In this document: positions 6,451-15,576 of the stretch, in pieces
Numbering within the stretch: position 1 is the first letter of the stretch
Layout of the letters: each line of letters opens with the position of its first letter
Assembly: GCF_014844035.1 (NCBI RefSeq)
Contig: NZ_CP062159.1
Span: forward strand, 5,022,001-5,086,000
Length of the DNA: 64,000 nucleotides
Direction of reading: 5' to 3'
Source: Flavobacterium sp. MDT1-60
GTDB lineage: Bacteria; Bacteroidota; Bacteroidia; Flavobacteriales; Flavobacteriaceae
Notes under the pieces: generated by a model
Told to the model about the DNA's origin: nothing
What the model saw: the letters and a program-made list of their open reading frames with translations, nothing else
Databases searched by the model: none
Program-made: the position numbers and the translations under genes

Positions 6451-8928
6451 TTATTTAATCGGATTTAATACCAAATCAATTCGTTTGATGCAATCTTCAT
6501 AATGGTATTTTGTTTCTGTGTTTACACCCAACGCTTTTGCGGTGGCAAGTGATTTTTTCAGAACATTCAATTCACCACGCACTAAAGCTCTTAAATCAGA
6601 TTGAGAAACATTGTAGTAAACAGTTGACCTGTCTGCTGGCTTAATTTCTTCGGTCATTAAATAGGCCATCCTATCAATATAAGCTCTTTGTAAATTTCTA
6701 CGGTAAATTGTGACATTAGCTGCTGTACCAGATTCTTTCCAGATTCCTTTTCGGGTGTCTTTAAATAGATCCAGTGCTTTATACGTATCAGCACCCAAAA
6801 TTTCATTATCCATTAATCTTCCAATTCGGCCAAGACTCAATAAGTTATTTAAATGTCTAACCTGAAGATTTCTGAACGTTTCTGTGTAACCTGCAAAATT
6901 GGTGTTTTTTAATGTGTTGACATTCACAATCCAGGTTGGAGATGCAAAGGCATTTGCCTGCAACCAATTCATCGCTTCAATTTGTTTTGTTTTCGGAACG
7001 ACTTCATAAACATTTCCTGCCTGATTTGGGTTTTTAGTGTTTTCGTAAACTCCTCCAACATTGGTTACAACATGACCTACATAGCGACTCCAAACATCTA
7101 ACATTTCTTTGTATAATTCATCTAAATCTCCATAATCATTCGTTACATTGCTCGTCCATTCACTTAAATGATTAGCAACATATTCCAGATTTTTCAGACC
7201 GTAAGTACTGGCTTTCATCGAATTATTTCCAATATCTTCTGTTTGAGAAGAAGGGTCAAAAGCACTGCTTTGTTTTCCGAATTTATAAATCGGATTTCCG
7301 GCTTTATCTAAAATCAATTTGTCTAAGGTTGCTTTTTCATCCTGAGTAGATTTAGCATTTGGAATCACTCTGTATCCCCAATTTACAGCATAATGATCGT
7401 AAGCCCCCATTTTACGAATAAAACGAATATTTTGATCTCCCGGCTGTGCAATATAATTGTATCGTGCATAATCCATTATACTTGCCGCAATTCCATTCTC
7501 TTGTGTAAAGGTTCCATTTCTGTAACTTTCGCAATCGTAAGAAGAGCTGGCACCCATATTATGAGGAAATCCTAAGGCGTGACCCACTTCGTGCGCAATT
7601 ACCATACGCATCATCTCTCCCATTTCTTCATCGCTGGTTTGCAAAGTTCTTGCTTTTGGATTTGCAGCCCCTGTTTCTAACAAATAACGATTTCTGTACG
7701 AACGCAAATGATTGTGATACCAAATAACATCACTTTCGATAATTTCGCCCGTTCTTGGATCTGAAACACTTGGTCCAACAGCATTTCGGGTTGTGCTTGC
7801 TACATAACGAATTACAGAATAACGAACATCCTCCGGGCTAAAATCAGGGTCTTCCTTCTTTGTTGGAGCGTCTTTGGCAATAATCGCATTTTTAAATCCG
7901 GCTGTTTCAAAAGGTTTTTGCCATTCTTCAATTCCTTGTTTGATATATTTTCTCAATTTTTCAGGAGTTGCCGGATCTAAATAATAAACAATTGGTTTTA
8001 TTGGTTCTACCAATTCTCCTCTGGCATACGCTTCAGGGTCTTTCGGTTCTAATCTCCAACGACGGATGTATGTTTTTAGATCTGATTTTAATTCATTGCT
8101 TCCATAATCGTATTGACTAACCGTGAACCACCCCACACGCGGATCTGCTAATCTTGGTTTCATTGGCACTTCCGGCAATAATACCATCGACTGATTCATC
8201 TGAATGCTGATGGATTCACTTTCTTCCAACATTGAGGGTTTTGAAGCATTATAGGTCATATCCTGAATCACTTCAATATTCATCGGAAAACTTTTGATTG
8301 TATTGATAAAACTTCTTGAATCATCCAATGCTTTTACTTTGTATACTTCTCGCATTTCTGCTGATATTCCACTGATTGCCTTTACATCTGTGCTGTAAAA
8401 TTTAGTTACATCAATAACGGTATTTGCAGAATCTTTGCTGAAAGCTACAATGTCAAAAGCAAATAATGTTGGTTCATAATTATTTGATTTTACCGAAATA
8501 CTAATCGGCAAGGTATCATTGGCAACTGCATTATATGATTTAGATTTGATGAGAATTTTATCCTGAAAACGTTGCCAAACGATCAATTGTTCATTGGTTT
8601 CTGAACCAGCGTTTACATAACCACCCCCTAAATTAGAAGGCAATTTCGACAATCTGCTTACTAACAGCATGTCTTTATTTAAATATTTGTTCGGAATTTC
8701 GAAATAATACTTTTTATCTACTTTATGAACCGTAAAGAGTCCTTCGTCTGAGACAGCATCTTTCGTAATTACTTTACTGTATTCTTTAATACCGGACTCC
8801 GGTTTTTTTTCTGGCGGAAGAGCTGCAGCTTCTTCTTTTGAAGATTTTTTCTTTTTAGACTGGGCAAATTGATTAACAGGAAATAGCATTAAAGCTGCTA
8901 TAGTAGATAAAATGAAAAATTTCTTCAT
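6451..8928 (-). CDS. Secreted zinc metalloprotease (DUF5117/DUF4953 family)
   Basis: 825 aa with a signal peptide (residues 1-22, ending FAQS). The zinc site HEVGHALGFPHN lies near residue 445 and matches the extended metzincin motif HExxHxxGxxHN, followed by NMGASSSYD. An N-terminal domain of about 400 residues (DUF5118/DUF5117 type) precedes the catalytic DUF4953 part, and a helical C-terminus completes the protein. Proteins with this layout are common in Bacteroidota and are thought to be periplasmic or secreted peptidases of unknown substrate. No T9SS sorting domain is seen. It shares a terminator region with the convergent Spy-like gene. Confidence 0.88.
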   Translation of the reverse strand: MKKFFILSTIAALMLFPVNQFAQSKKKKSSKEEAAALPPEKKPESGIKEYSKVITKDAVSDEGLFTVHKVDKKYYFEIPNKYLNKDMLLVSRLSKLPSNLGGGYVNAGSETNEQLIVWQRFQDKILIKSKSYNAVANDTLPISISVKSNNYEPTLFAFDIVAFSKDSANTVIDVTKFYSTDVKAISGISAEMREVYKVKALDDSRSFINTIKSFPMNIEVIQDMTYNASKPSMLEESESISIQMNQSMVLLPEVPMKPRLADPRVGWFTVSQYDYGSNELKSDLKTYIRRWRLEPKDPEAYARGELVEPIKPIVYYLDPATPEKLRKYIKQGIEEWQKPFETAGFKNAIIAKDAPTKKEDPDFSPEDVRYSVIRYVASTTRNAVGPSVSDPRTGEIIESDVIWYHNHLRSYRNRYLLETGAANPKARTLQTSDEEMGEMMRMVIAHEVGHALGFPHNMGASSSYDCESYRNGTFTQENGIAASIMDYARYNYIAQPGDQNIRFIRKMGAYDHYAVNWGYRVIPNAKSTQDEKATLDKLILDKAGNPIYKFGKQSSAFDPSSQTEDIGNNSMKASTYGLKNLEYVANHLSEWTSNVTNDYGDLDELYKEMLDVWSRYVGHVVTNVGGVYENTKNPNQAGNVYEVVPKTKQIEAMNWLQANAFASPTWIVNVNTLKNTNFAGYTETFRNLQVRHLNNLLSLGRIGRLMDNEILGADTYKALDLFKDTRKGIWKESGTAANVTIYRRNLQRAYIDRMAYLMTEEIKPADRSTVYYNVSQSDLRALVRGELNVLKKSLATAKALGVNTETKYHYEDCIKRIDLVLNPIK

Positions 8929-9027
8929 TTATTTTTGGTTTAATGGTTATTTGACAAACAAAAATAATTTTTGATTGCAATAATCCAAGAAAACATCTCC
9001 TCATTAACTTTTTATTAACTAATAAAA

Positions 9028-9058
9028 AAGGCTCAACTTTTTGAAAAAGCTGAACCTT
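9028..9058 (-). terminator. Terminator of the hemL operon
   Basis: AAGGCTCAACTTTTT (9028-9042) faces AAAAAGCTGAACCTT (9044-9058). In the minus-strand transcript the two mismatches become G-U pairs, whereas on the plus strand they would be A-C mismatches, so the hairpin is built for the minus-strand hemL transcript. A T-rich run follows in that direction. Confidence 0.8.
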
Positions 9059-9086
9059 AAATTTTATTTATTTTTTGATTTTAAAA

Positions 9087-10373
9087 CTAAAATGTTTTCG
9101 AAACTTTATCAATTGCATTAATTGTAAAATCTAAATCTTCATACGTTAACGCATCAGTAATAAACCAGGTTTCATATGCTGATGGTGCAATATAAACACC
9201 TTCGTTCAACAATCCGTGAAAGAACTTTTTAAACATTTCATTATCTCCTTTTGCTGCTGTTTGAAAATCAACAACAGGGTTTTCATCAAAGTGCACAGAA
9301 ATCATAGAACCTACTCTATTAATCGTAAAAACAACATTATTTGCTTTTAAAACCTTATCAATTCCTGCTTCTAAATAAGCCGTTTTTTCTTCTAAACGGG
9401 TAAAAATCGCAAGGTCATTATCAAGAGATTGTAGCATAGCTAATCCGGCAGCCATTGCTAACGGATTTCCAGATAATGTTCCCGCCTGATAAACTGGCCC
9501 AAGCGGCGCCAAATAATTCATGATCTCCGCACGTGCCGCAAATGCTCCAACAGGCAAACCTCCACCAATTACTTTTCCGAAAGTAACAATATCAGCATTA
9601 ACATTAAACAATTCCTGAACTCCTCCGCGAGCTAAACGGAAACCTGTCATTACCTCATCAAAAATTAATAAAATTCCGTTTGCTGTACACAAATCTCTAA
9701 GGCCTAGCAAGAAACCTTTTTGAGGCGGAATACAGCCCATATTTCCTGCAACTGGTTCAATAATTATTGCTGCAATTTCGTTTTTATTGGCTTCGATTAA
9801 AGTCTTTACATTCTCTAAATCATTGTATTTCGCTAATAAAGTATCTTTTGCAGTTCCTTCTGTAACGCCGGGACTGTTTGGAGATCCAAAAGTTACGGCT
9901 CCACTTCCGGCCTGAATCAAAAAGGAATCGGAATGCCCGTGGTAACAACCTGCAAATTTTATGATTTTATCTCTTTTTGTAAAGCCGCGAGCCAGACGAA
10001 TCGCGCTCATACAAGCTTCTGTGCCAGAATTTACAAATCTGATTTTATCGATATTTGGAACCATAGAAACTGCCAAAGCAGCAATTTGAGTTTCCAATTC
10101 TGTTGGCATTCCAAATGAAGTTCCCAATTTTGCTTTTTCAATCACAGCATCAACAACTGGCTGATACGCATGACCCAAAACCATTGGTCCCCAGGAATTG
10201 ATATAATCAATTAATTTATTTCCGTCTTCGTCATACAAATAAGCACCTTTGGCACTTTTTACAAAAATTGGAGTTCCTCCCACTGCCTTAAAAGCACGAA
10301 CTGGTGAATTTACTCCTCCCGGAATTACTTTTTCTGCTTCAGCAAAAAGCTGACTACTTCTTTTATAGATCAT
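9087..10373 (-). CDS. hemL: Glutamate-1-semialdehyde 2,1-aminomutase
   Basis: PLP enzyme of the C5 tetrapyrrole pathway that converts glutamate-1-semialdehyde to 5-aminolevulinate. 428 aa, normal family length. The class III aminotransferase fold shows [12 protein letters not shown] at the N-terminus, [16 protein letters not shown] (PLP phosphate site), [18 protein letters not shown], and the Schiff-base Lys267 in [16 protein letters not shown]. The start lies just after a TCTAAAA heptamer array. Last gene of a probable five-gene minus-strand operon beginning at 12819, with small gaps throughout. Confidence 0.97.
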   Translation of the reverse strand: MIYKRSSQLFAEAEKVIPGGVNSPVRAFKAVGGTPIFVKSAKGAYLYDEDGNKLIDYINSWGPMVLGHAYQPVVDAVIEKAKLGTSFGMPTELETQIAALAVSMVPNIDKIRFVNSGTEACMSAIRLARGFTKRDKIIKFAGCYHGHSDSFLIQAGSGAVTFGSPNSPGVTEGTAKDTLLAKYNDLENVKTLIEANKNEIAAIIIEPVAGNMGCIPPQKGFLLGLRDLCTANGILLIFDEVMTGFRLARGGVQELFNVNADIVTFGKVIGGGLPVGAFAARAEIMNYLAPLGPVYQAGTLSGNPLAMAAGLAMLQSLDNDLAIFTRLEEKTAYLEAGIDKVLKANNVVFTINRVGSMISVHFDENPVVDFQTAAKGDNEMFKKFFHGLLNEGVYIAPSAYETWFITDALTYEDLDFTINAIDKVSKTF

Positions 10374-10380
10374 TTTTTGA

Positions 10381-10418
10381 TTTTAGATTTTAGAGTTCTG
10401 ATTTTAGATTTTAGATTT
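10381..10418 (-). repeat. TCTAAAA heptamer array upstream of hemL
   Basis: Read on the coding (minus) strand, this is several near-tandem copies of atctaaa/tctaaaat a few nt before the hemL ATG. The same arrays, always in sense orientation, precede the genes at 13555, 41225 and 52274. It slightly overlaps the stop end of the preceding small gene. Confidence 0.7.
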
Positions 10419-10668
10419 ATCTACTTAAACCCTGATCTCTTACAAACTCATTAAAATATTTTTGTTCAATTTGATTTTCTTCTGAAAGCTCCTCTATTTT
10501 ATTATCTGACATTCCAATAGGAGAATAAAATGTCCATTTCAAACTTGGTCGATGTTTTATAAAAAAATGCTTTTCTGCAAATTCATCATGTATATAAATC
10601 CCGCAAAAAAGTCTAATTATGAAAACAATGGCAAAAATAAAAATTCCAAGCAAGATTATCTTTTTCAT
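10417..10668 (-). CDS. Small membrane-anchored protein, unknown
   Basis: 83 aa. Residues 1-25 form one hydrophobic segment (KKIILLGIFIFAIVFIIRLF) that serves as a signal anchor, followed by a soluble, charged tail (HDEFAEKHFFIKHRPSLKW...IEELSEENQIEQKYFNEF). No recognised domain. It lies between the glucosaminidase gene (27-nt gap) and hemL (43-nt gap) on the same strand, so it is probably part of that transcript. The gap upstream consists of a taattgacaattaacaatt simple repeat. Confidence 0.6.
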   Translation of the reverse strand: MKKIILLGIFIFAIVFIIRLFCGIYIHDEFAEKHFFIKHRPSLKWTFYSPIGMSDNKIEELSEENQIEQKYFNEFVRDQGLSR

Positions 10669-10695
10669 TAATAATTGACAATTAACAATTAATAA

Positions 10696-11586
10696 TTATT
10701 TCACTTTCAACTTCTGTCCGATCGAAAGTGCATTATCTGAAAGATCATTTTTCTGTTTTATCTCATCAACCAATATGTTGAATTTTTTGGCTATCGAATA
10801 TAACGTATCCCCTTTTTGAACTTCGTATAAATTTGGGCCGTTTGAATTTGAACCTGAATTTGAATTAGAATTTCTAGTTGAAACTGCAACAGATTTCTCA
10901 AAAGGTTTATAATCTTTCCCAGTAATCTGGCAATCATATTGATGCAGATTATAACGCTCAATATAACTGATTAATTTATCCGGATAATTCGGATCTGTCG
11001 CGTAACCACAAGCTCTTAATCCTTTTGCCCAAGCTTTATAGTCGTCTTTTTCATAAGTGAATAAAGAGGCGTATCTGTTTTTTCCAACTAAAAACAAAGC
11101 ATGATCACGATAAGAATCTGCTGCTTCTGTATATTTTCTAAAACACTCCTGCGCCGAATCATCGTCATGGCGAACACTTTGTCCCAGCCAGTCTTTATGG
11201 CATTTTATCCCGAAGTGATTATTGGCTTCAACAGCCAAATCGCCTTTTCCTGCACCAGATTCCAATATTCCCTGTGCCAAAATAATACTGGCAGGAATAC
11301 CGTATTTCTGCATATTTCCCATCGCAATATCTTTGTATTGCAAAACATAATCATTGATTGAACTGCTGGTAACGGTAGTTTTTGAAGTCGACTGAATAAC
11401 TTCTGTCGTATTATTTGTAGAAGGGTAATTTTTGCCAATTGGCTTAACAGGAGTTTGCTTTTTAGCTGCCACCGTCCGGGGCCTCTGAACTGCTGCTTGT
11501 TTTTTGGTCGTCGCTACAACCGGTTTGCTGGAGGAACAGCTTGCCAGAACTGCAACTATAAAGAACAATAGGATCTTTTTAATCAT
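10696..11586 (-). CDS. Lipoprotein glucosaminidase with LysM domain
   Basis: 296 aa. A lipoprotein signal (MIKKILLFFIVAVLASC) is followed by a Lys/Thr/Pro-rich linker. Residues about 85-220 form a glucosaminidase (GH73/FlgJ-like) domain: YGIPASIILAQGILESGAGKGDL, NHFGIKCHKDWLG, and the RYASLFTYEKDDYKAWAKGLRACGY region reduced to short motifs. It cuts N-acetylglucosaminyl bonds in peptidoglycan, with Glu in QGILESG the likely acid. The C-terminal LysM (YEVQKGDTLYSIAKKFNILV) binds the cell wall. The start overlaps the upstream gene by 8 nt, so translational coupling is likely. Confidence 0.9.
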   Translation of the reverse strand: MIKKILLFFIVAVLASCSSSKPVVATTKKQAAVQRPRTVAAKKQTPVKPIGKNYPSTNNTTEVIQSTSKTTVTSSSINDYVLQYKDIAMGNMQKYGIPASIILAQGILESGAGKGDLAVEANNHFGIKCHKDWLGQSVRHDDDSAQECFRKYTEAADSYRDHALFLVGKNRYASLFTYEKDDYKAWAKGLRACGYATDPNYPDKLISYIERYNLHQYDCQITGKDYKPFEKSVAVSTRNSNSNSGSNSNGPNLYEVQKGDTLYSIAKKFNILVDEIKQKNDLSDNALSIGQKLKVK

Positions 11587-12475
11587 TGTTTTTGAGTATT
11601 GGTAATTTTTTCTGCTTCAATTTGATATTCATTCCTTCAATTCCCTGTAATCCGCCGGTGTGAATGAGTAAAATTTTTGAATTTGCAGGAAAATAATTTT
11701 TGCCGATTAAATCTATAACGCCAAAAACCATCTTTCCAGTATAAATTGGATCTAAGGGCACTTTGTTTGCTTCCAAAAAAGCATTGATAAACTCTATTAA
11801 TTCTAAATTTACCTTGCCATAACCTCCAAAATGATAGTCAGAAATTAAATTCCAGTTATCTTTTTTTGCAAAAATACGAATTTCATCGTTTAGAAAGTCA
11901 CCTTTTAGCGCTGGAAACCCTAAAATTTTCTGATTTGGCAATGCACTATTAATCAAACCAGAAATCGTGCCACCGGTTCCAACCGCGCAACACACATAAT
12001 TAAAAACAGCATCTTCTTCTGTTAAAATCTCTTCACAGCCTTTTACAGCAAGTTCATTTGTTCCGCCTTCGGGTACTAAATAAAAGTCTCCAAACTTCTT
12101 TTTTAGAAAAGTTAAAAAAGAAGTTTCGTTTTTATTTCGATACTCTTCTCTCGAAACAAATTCAAATAGCATTCCGTTTTCCTGAGCGAATTTCAAGGTT
12201 GGATTTTCTTCTATCTTATCAAAAAGTTCATCACCCCGAATAATTCCAATCGTTTTAAAACCCTGTTCTTTTCCTGCATACGCAACAGCCGCAATATGAT
12301 TGGAAAAAGCACCTCCAAAAGTCAGTATCGTTTCTTTATTTTCGGCTTTAGCCTGAAGTAAATTGTATTTTAGCTTTCTGAATTTATTCCCGGAAACAAA
12401 CAGATGAATCAAGTCTTCGCGTTTAATTGCCAAAGAAATATTGTTCGGAAAATTGATATGAATTTCTTGGTTCAA
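11579..12475 (-). CDS. PLP-dependent D-cysteine desulfhydrase / ACC deaminase-like enzyme
   Basis: 298 aa fold-type II PLP enzyme. IKREDLIHLFVSGNKFRKLKYN contains the PLP Lys (GNKFRKL), followed by LTFGGAFSNHIAAVAYAGK and the phosphate-binding Gly-rich loop CAVGTGGTISGLI. This pattern is shared by D-cysteine desulfhydrase and 1-aminocyclopropane-1-carboxylate deaminase; the substrate cannot be assigned by eye. It is slightly shorter than characterised members (about 325-340 aa). The gene lies 8 nt after the HExxH membrane gene and overlaps the glucosaminidase gene by 8 nt. Confidence 0.85.
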   Translation of the reverse strand: MNQEIHINFPNNISLAIKREDLIHLFVSGNKFRKLKYNLLQAKAENKETILTFGGAFSNHIAAVAYAGKEQGFKTIGIIRGDELFDKIEENPTLKFAQENGMLFEFVSREEYRNKNETSFLTFLKKKFGDFYLVPEGGTNELAVKGCEEILTEEDAVFNYVCCAVGTGGTISGLINSALPNQKILGFPALKGDFLNDEIRIFAKKDNWNLISDYHFGGYGKVNLELIEFINAFLEANKVPLDPIYTGKMVFGVIDLIGKNYFPANSKILLIHTGGLQGIEGMNIKLKQKKLPILKNND

Positions 12476-12483
12476 AATCGGTT

Positions 12484-12819
12484 TTATTTTAATGTGATAT
12501 ATTTTAGAAAATGAAAAAAAGATCGGTTTTTGAGATAATTGCGATCCGCTTCATTTGTATACGCTTCTCTTTCAAAACTAATATTTCTATATGCTAAGTC
12601 TTTGTTTTTATATTGAATCAATCGGATTAAATATTCAAAAAAATACCAGATAAAAAAAGGAAGAATCAGCATTTCTAACTGTTGCTTTAAATGTATTTTT
12701 TCATGATTTACAAAAGTTTCATTCGTTTTATCAAAACCGTACTTTACAACAACAAACGGAAATACTGCCATTCCGCGATATCCTTTTGGAATTAAATATT
12801 TAGCAACAATCAGAAACAT
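12484..12819 (-). CDS. Small membrane protein with HExxH motif (putative minimal metallopeptidase)
   Basis: 111 aa. It contains NHEKIHLKQQLE, an HExxH zinc-binding pattern, followed by a transmembrane stretch (MLILPFFIWYFFEYLIRLI) and then ISFEREAYTNEAD, which could supply the third Glu ligand as in M48/M56 peptidases. It is much shorter than known M48/M56 enzymes, so activity is inference. I recall similar short conserved hypothetical proteins in flavobacteria. It is the first gene of the 12819-9087 chain, 8 nt before the PLP enzyme. Confidence 0.6.
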   Translation of the reverse strand: MFLIVAKYLIPKGYRGMAVFPFVVVKYGFDKTNETFVNHEKIHLKQQLEMLILPFFIWYFFEYLIRLIQYKNKDLAYRNISFEREAYTNEADRNYLKNRSFFHFLKYITLK

Positions 12820-12932
12820 TGGCTGTAAAATTTATAAATTTGTAGACATAAAATTGTTTGATTTCATTAAAATCACAATCAATTATTTATTTTTGATTTT
12901 TTAAAGAACTCAAACACGACCGAAGCAGATTT

Positions 12933-13115
12933 ATGAAAGAGCAAAGTAATGAAAATAAATTAATCGAAGGTGAAGATTTTTACTATACGCCCGAAGGTTA
13001 TAAATGCTTTACTGAAAAACACCATTTAAAACGTGGTTATTGCTGTAAAAGCGGTTGCCGTCATTGTCCGTATGGGTTTGATAAAAATACTGGTCGAATC
13101 AGGAAGACTAATTAG
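12933..13115 (+). CDS. DUF5522 family Cys-rich small protein
   Basis: 60 aa and cytosolic (no signal). EGEDFYYTPEGYKCFTEKHH is followed by the cysteine cluster GYCCKSGCRHCPYGFDK, the DUF5522 signature. Four cysteines close together suggest a metal site (zinc or Fe-S), but the function is unknown. Short conserved proteins of this kind occur across Bacteroidota. The start at 12933 is the only Met before the conserved block. Confidence 0.8.
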   Translation: MKEQSNENKLIEGEDFYYTPEGYKCFTEKHHLKRGYCCKSGCRHCPYGFDKNTGRIRKTN

Positions 13116-13554
13116 AAAATGTGTCAATTTGATAATTCCAAAATCTAAAATCTTAAGTCTAAAATCTAAAATTATACATGGATATTCTCTTGCGAAAATT
13201 TAGGATTACGATCCACAAATCCTATCACAGGTCGGATATTCGTTATCCCTAGCTTTTTAATTAGATAATTTGTCAATTTAGATAATTAGATAATTATTTC
13301 GGGTCGAATTTTCATTGATAATACATTTCGCTCCTATGGAGCTTTCATACGAATGTATTCTATTTTCTATAAACATGACGCCTTTCCAAGGCTACAAAAA
13401 CTCCGTAGGAGTGCAATATTTATAGCAATACAATGATCATTCAGAATCTAGCTCCATCAGAGCGACATAATTTAAACACATAATAATTTTAGATGTTGAA
13501 TTTTACGTTTTACAAAAATCTAAAATCAACAATCTAAAATCTAAAATAAAAGAA
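13116..13554. other. Repeat-rich spacer upstream of hutU
   Basis: 439 nt with no credible gene. It is a mosaic of dispersed motifs: gtgtcaatttgataatt (near 13120 and again near 13265-13300), TCTAAAA heptamers at 13139-13172 and 13516-13547, a segment gattacgatccacaaatcc (about 13202), and a set of short dyads of the cgctcc-tatggagc and ctccgtaggag type (13328-13470). One 24-codon ATG frame at 13178 is not supported as a gene. Confidence 0.6.
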
Positions 13555-15531
13555 ATGACTTTCAAAGAACAAATACAACAAGGAATCCCTTCTATATTAC
13601 CTCCAAAGGCAGCGTACGATTTAGCGATTAATCATGCGCCAAAACGAAAAGAAATTCTTTCGGCTAAAGAAAAAAAACTGGCATTAAAAAATGCTTTGCG
13701 TTATTTTGAACCGCAACATCACGCCGAATTAATTCTTGAATTTTCAGAAGAATTAGAAAAATACGGTCGTATTTATATGTATCGTTTGCGTCCTGATTAT
13801 AGGATGTACGCGCGACCAATTGATGAATATCCCGGAAAATCTTTGCAGGCAAAAGCGATTATGCACATGATTCAGAACAATCTGGATTATGCCGTGGCGC
13901 AACATCCGCATGAATTGATTACATACGGTGGCAACGGAGCCGTGTTCCAGAACTGGGCACAATATTTATTGACGATGCAATATTTGTCTGAAATGACAGA
14001 TGAGCAAACTTTAACGATGTATTCCGGGCATCCGATGGGATTATTTCCTTCGCATTCAGAAGCGCCAAGAGTTGTGGTTACGAACGGAATGGTAATTCCG
14101 AATTATTCTAAACCGGACGACTGGGAAAAAATGAATGCTTTGGGCGTTTCACAATACGGACAAATGACCGCAGGTAGTTATATGTACATTGGTCCACAAG
14201 GAATTGTACACGGAACTACGATTACGGTTTTGAATGGTTTCAGAAAAATAAAATTAAATCCAGAAGGTAATTTATTTGTAACGTCTGGATTGGGCGGAAT
14301 GTCGGGTGCTCAGCCTAAGGCAGGAAATATTGCAGGTTGTATTACGGTCTGCGCCGAAGTAAATCCAAAAATCACTAAAATTCGCCACGAACAGGGATGG
14401 ATTAATGAAGTTGTTACTTCGACAGAAGAATTAGTTGCCAGAGTAAATTCGGCGAAAGCCAATAAAGAAGTGGTTTCGATCGCTTATTTAGGAAATGTAG
14501 TTGATGTTTGGGAATGTTTTGATAAAGAAAACATCAAAATTGATTTGGGATCTGATCAAACTTCATTACATAATCCTTGGGCCGGGGGTTATTATCCAGT
14601 CGGAATTTCTTTCGAAGAAGCCAATGAAATGATGGCCAATAATCCTGAATTATTCAAAGAAAAAGTACAGGAATCGTTACGCAGACAAGCGAAAGCAATT
14701 AACAAACATACCGCTAAGGGAACATACTTTTTTGATTATGGAAATGCCTTTTTATTAGAAGCTTCCCGCGCTGGTGCGGATGTTATGGCCGAAAATAATA
14801 TTGATTTCAAATATCCAAGTTACGTTCAGGATATTATGGGACCAATGTGTTTTGATTACGGATTTGGTCCTTTTAGATGGGTTTGTACTTCTGGAAAAGC
14901 GGAAGATTTACAAAAAACAGATACTATCGCAAGTCAGATTTTAGAAGAAATGGCCAAAACAGCTCCAGATGAAATTCAGCAACAAATGCAGGATAACATT
15001 AAATGGATCAAAGGCGCACAGGAAAACAAATTGGTTGTAGGTTCTCAAGCCAGAATTTTATACGCTGATGCTGAAGGACGTATTAAAATTGCCGAAGCTT
15101 TTAATCAGGCGATTGCAAAAGGCGAGATTGGAACTGTGGTTTTAGGACGCGATCATCATGACGTTTCCGGAACGGATTCTCCTTACAGAGAAACTTCAAA
15201 TATTTATGACGGATCTCGTTTTACGGCTGATATGGCGATTCAAAACGTGATTGGAGACAGCTTTAGAGGAGCAACCTGGGTATCCATTCATAATGGTGGT
15301 GGCGTTGGCTGGGGAGAGGTTATAAACGGTGGCTTTGGTATGGTTCTTGATGGTTCTAAAGAAGCTTCAAAACGTTTAGCATCAATGCTTTTTTGGGATG
15401 TTAACAACGGAATTTCAAGAAGAAGCTGGGCCCGAAATGACGAAGCCATTTTTGCCATAAAAAGAGCAATGGAAGTTCAGCCTTTACTAAAAGTAACTTT
15501 GCCTAATATAGTTGACGAAACTCTATTTTAG
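13555..15531 (+). CDS. hutU: Urocanate hydratase
   Basis: Second step of histidine degradation, converting urocanate to imidazolonepropionate using tightly bound NAD+. 658 aa. The family hallmarks GGNGAVFQNWAQYLLTMQYL, TMYSGHPMGLFPSH, VVVTNGMVIPNYSK and GQMTAGSYMYIGPQGIVHGT are all present, as is DHHDVSGTDSPYRET near the C-terminus. It is about 100 residues longer than the classical 550-aa enzyme, as in the long form I recall from Bacteroidota. No other hut gene is adjacent in this window, so it appears to stand alone here. A TCTAAAA array precedes the start. Confidence 0.97.
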   Translation: MTFKEQIQQGIPSILPPKAAYDLAINHAPKRKEILSAKEKKLALKNALRYFEPQHHAELILEFSEELEKYGRIYMYRLRPDYRMYARPIDEYPGKSLQAKAIMHMIQNNLDYAVAQHPHELITYGGNGAVFQNWAQYLLTMQYLSEMTDEQTLTMYSGHPMGLFPSHSEAPRVVVTNGMVIPNYSKPDDWEKMNALGVSQYGQMTAGSYMYIGPQGIVHGTTITVLNGFRKIKLNPEGNLFVTSGLGGMSGAQPKAGNIAGCITVCAEVNPKITKIRHEQGWINEVVTSTEELVARVNSAKANKEVVSIAYLGNVVDVWECFDKENIKIDLGSDQTSLHNPWAGGYYPVGISFEEANEMMANNPELFKEKVQESLRRQAKAINKHTAKGTYFFDYGNAFLLEASRAGADVMAENNIDFKYPSYVQDIMGPMCFDYGFGPFRWVCTSGKAEDLQKTDTIASQILEEMAKTAPDEIQQQMQDNIKWIKGAQENKLVVGSQARILYADAEGRIKIAEAFNQAIAKGEIGTVVLGRDHHDVSGTDSPYRETSNIYDGSRFTADMAIQNVIGDSFRGATWVSIHNGGGVGWGEVINGGFGMVLDGSKEASKRLASMLFWDVNNGISRRSWARNDEAIFAIKRAMEVQPLLKVTLPNIVDETLF

Positions 15532-15576
15532 TTTAAAGTTATTTATCAGAATTGAGAACAATAAATTTTTATAAAT

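Noticed and set aside
13178..13252. 24-codon ATG frame after a heptamer array (MDILLRKFRI...)
   Set aside because: Short, lies in repeat DNA, no regulatory hairpin with a link to histidine use and only two His codons; not a convincing leader for hutU.
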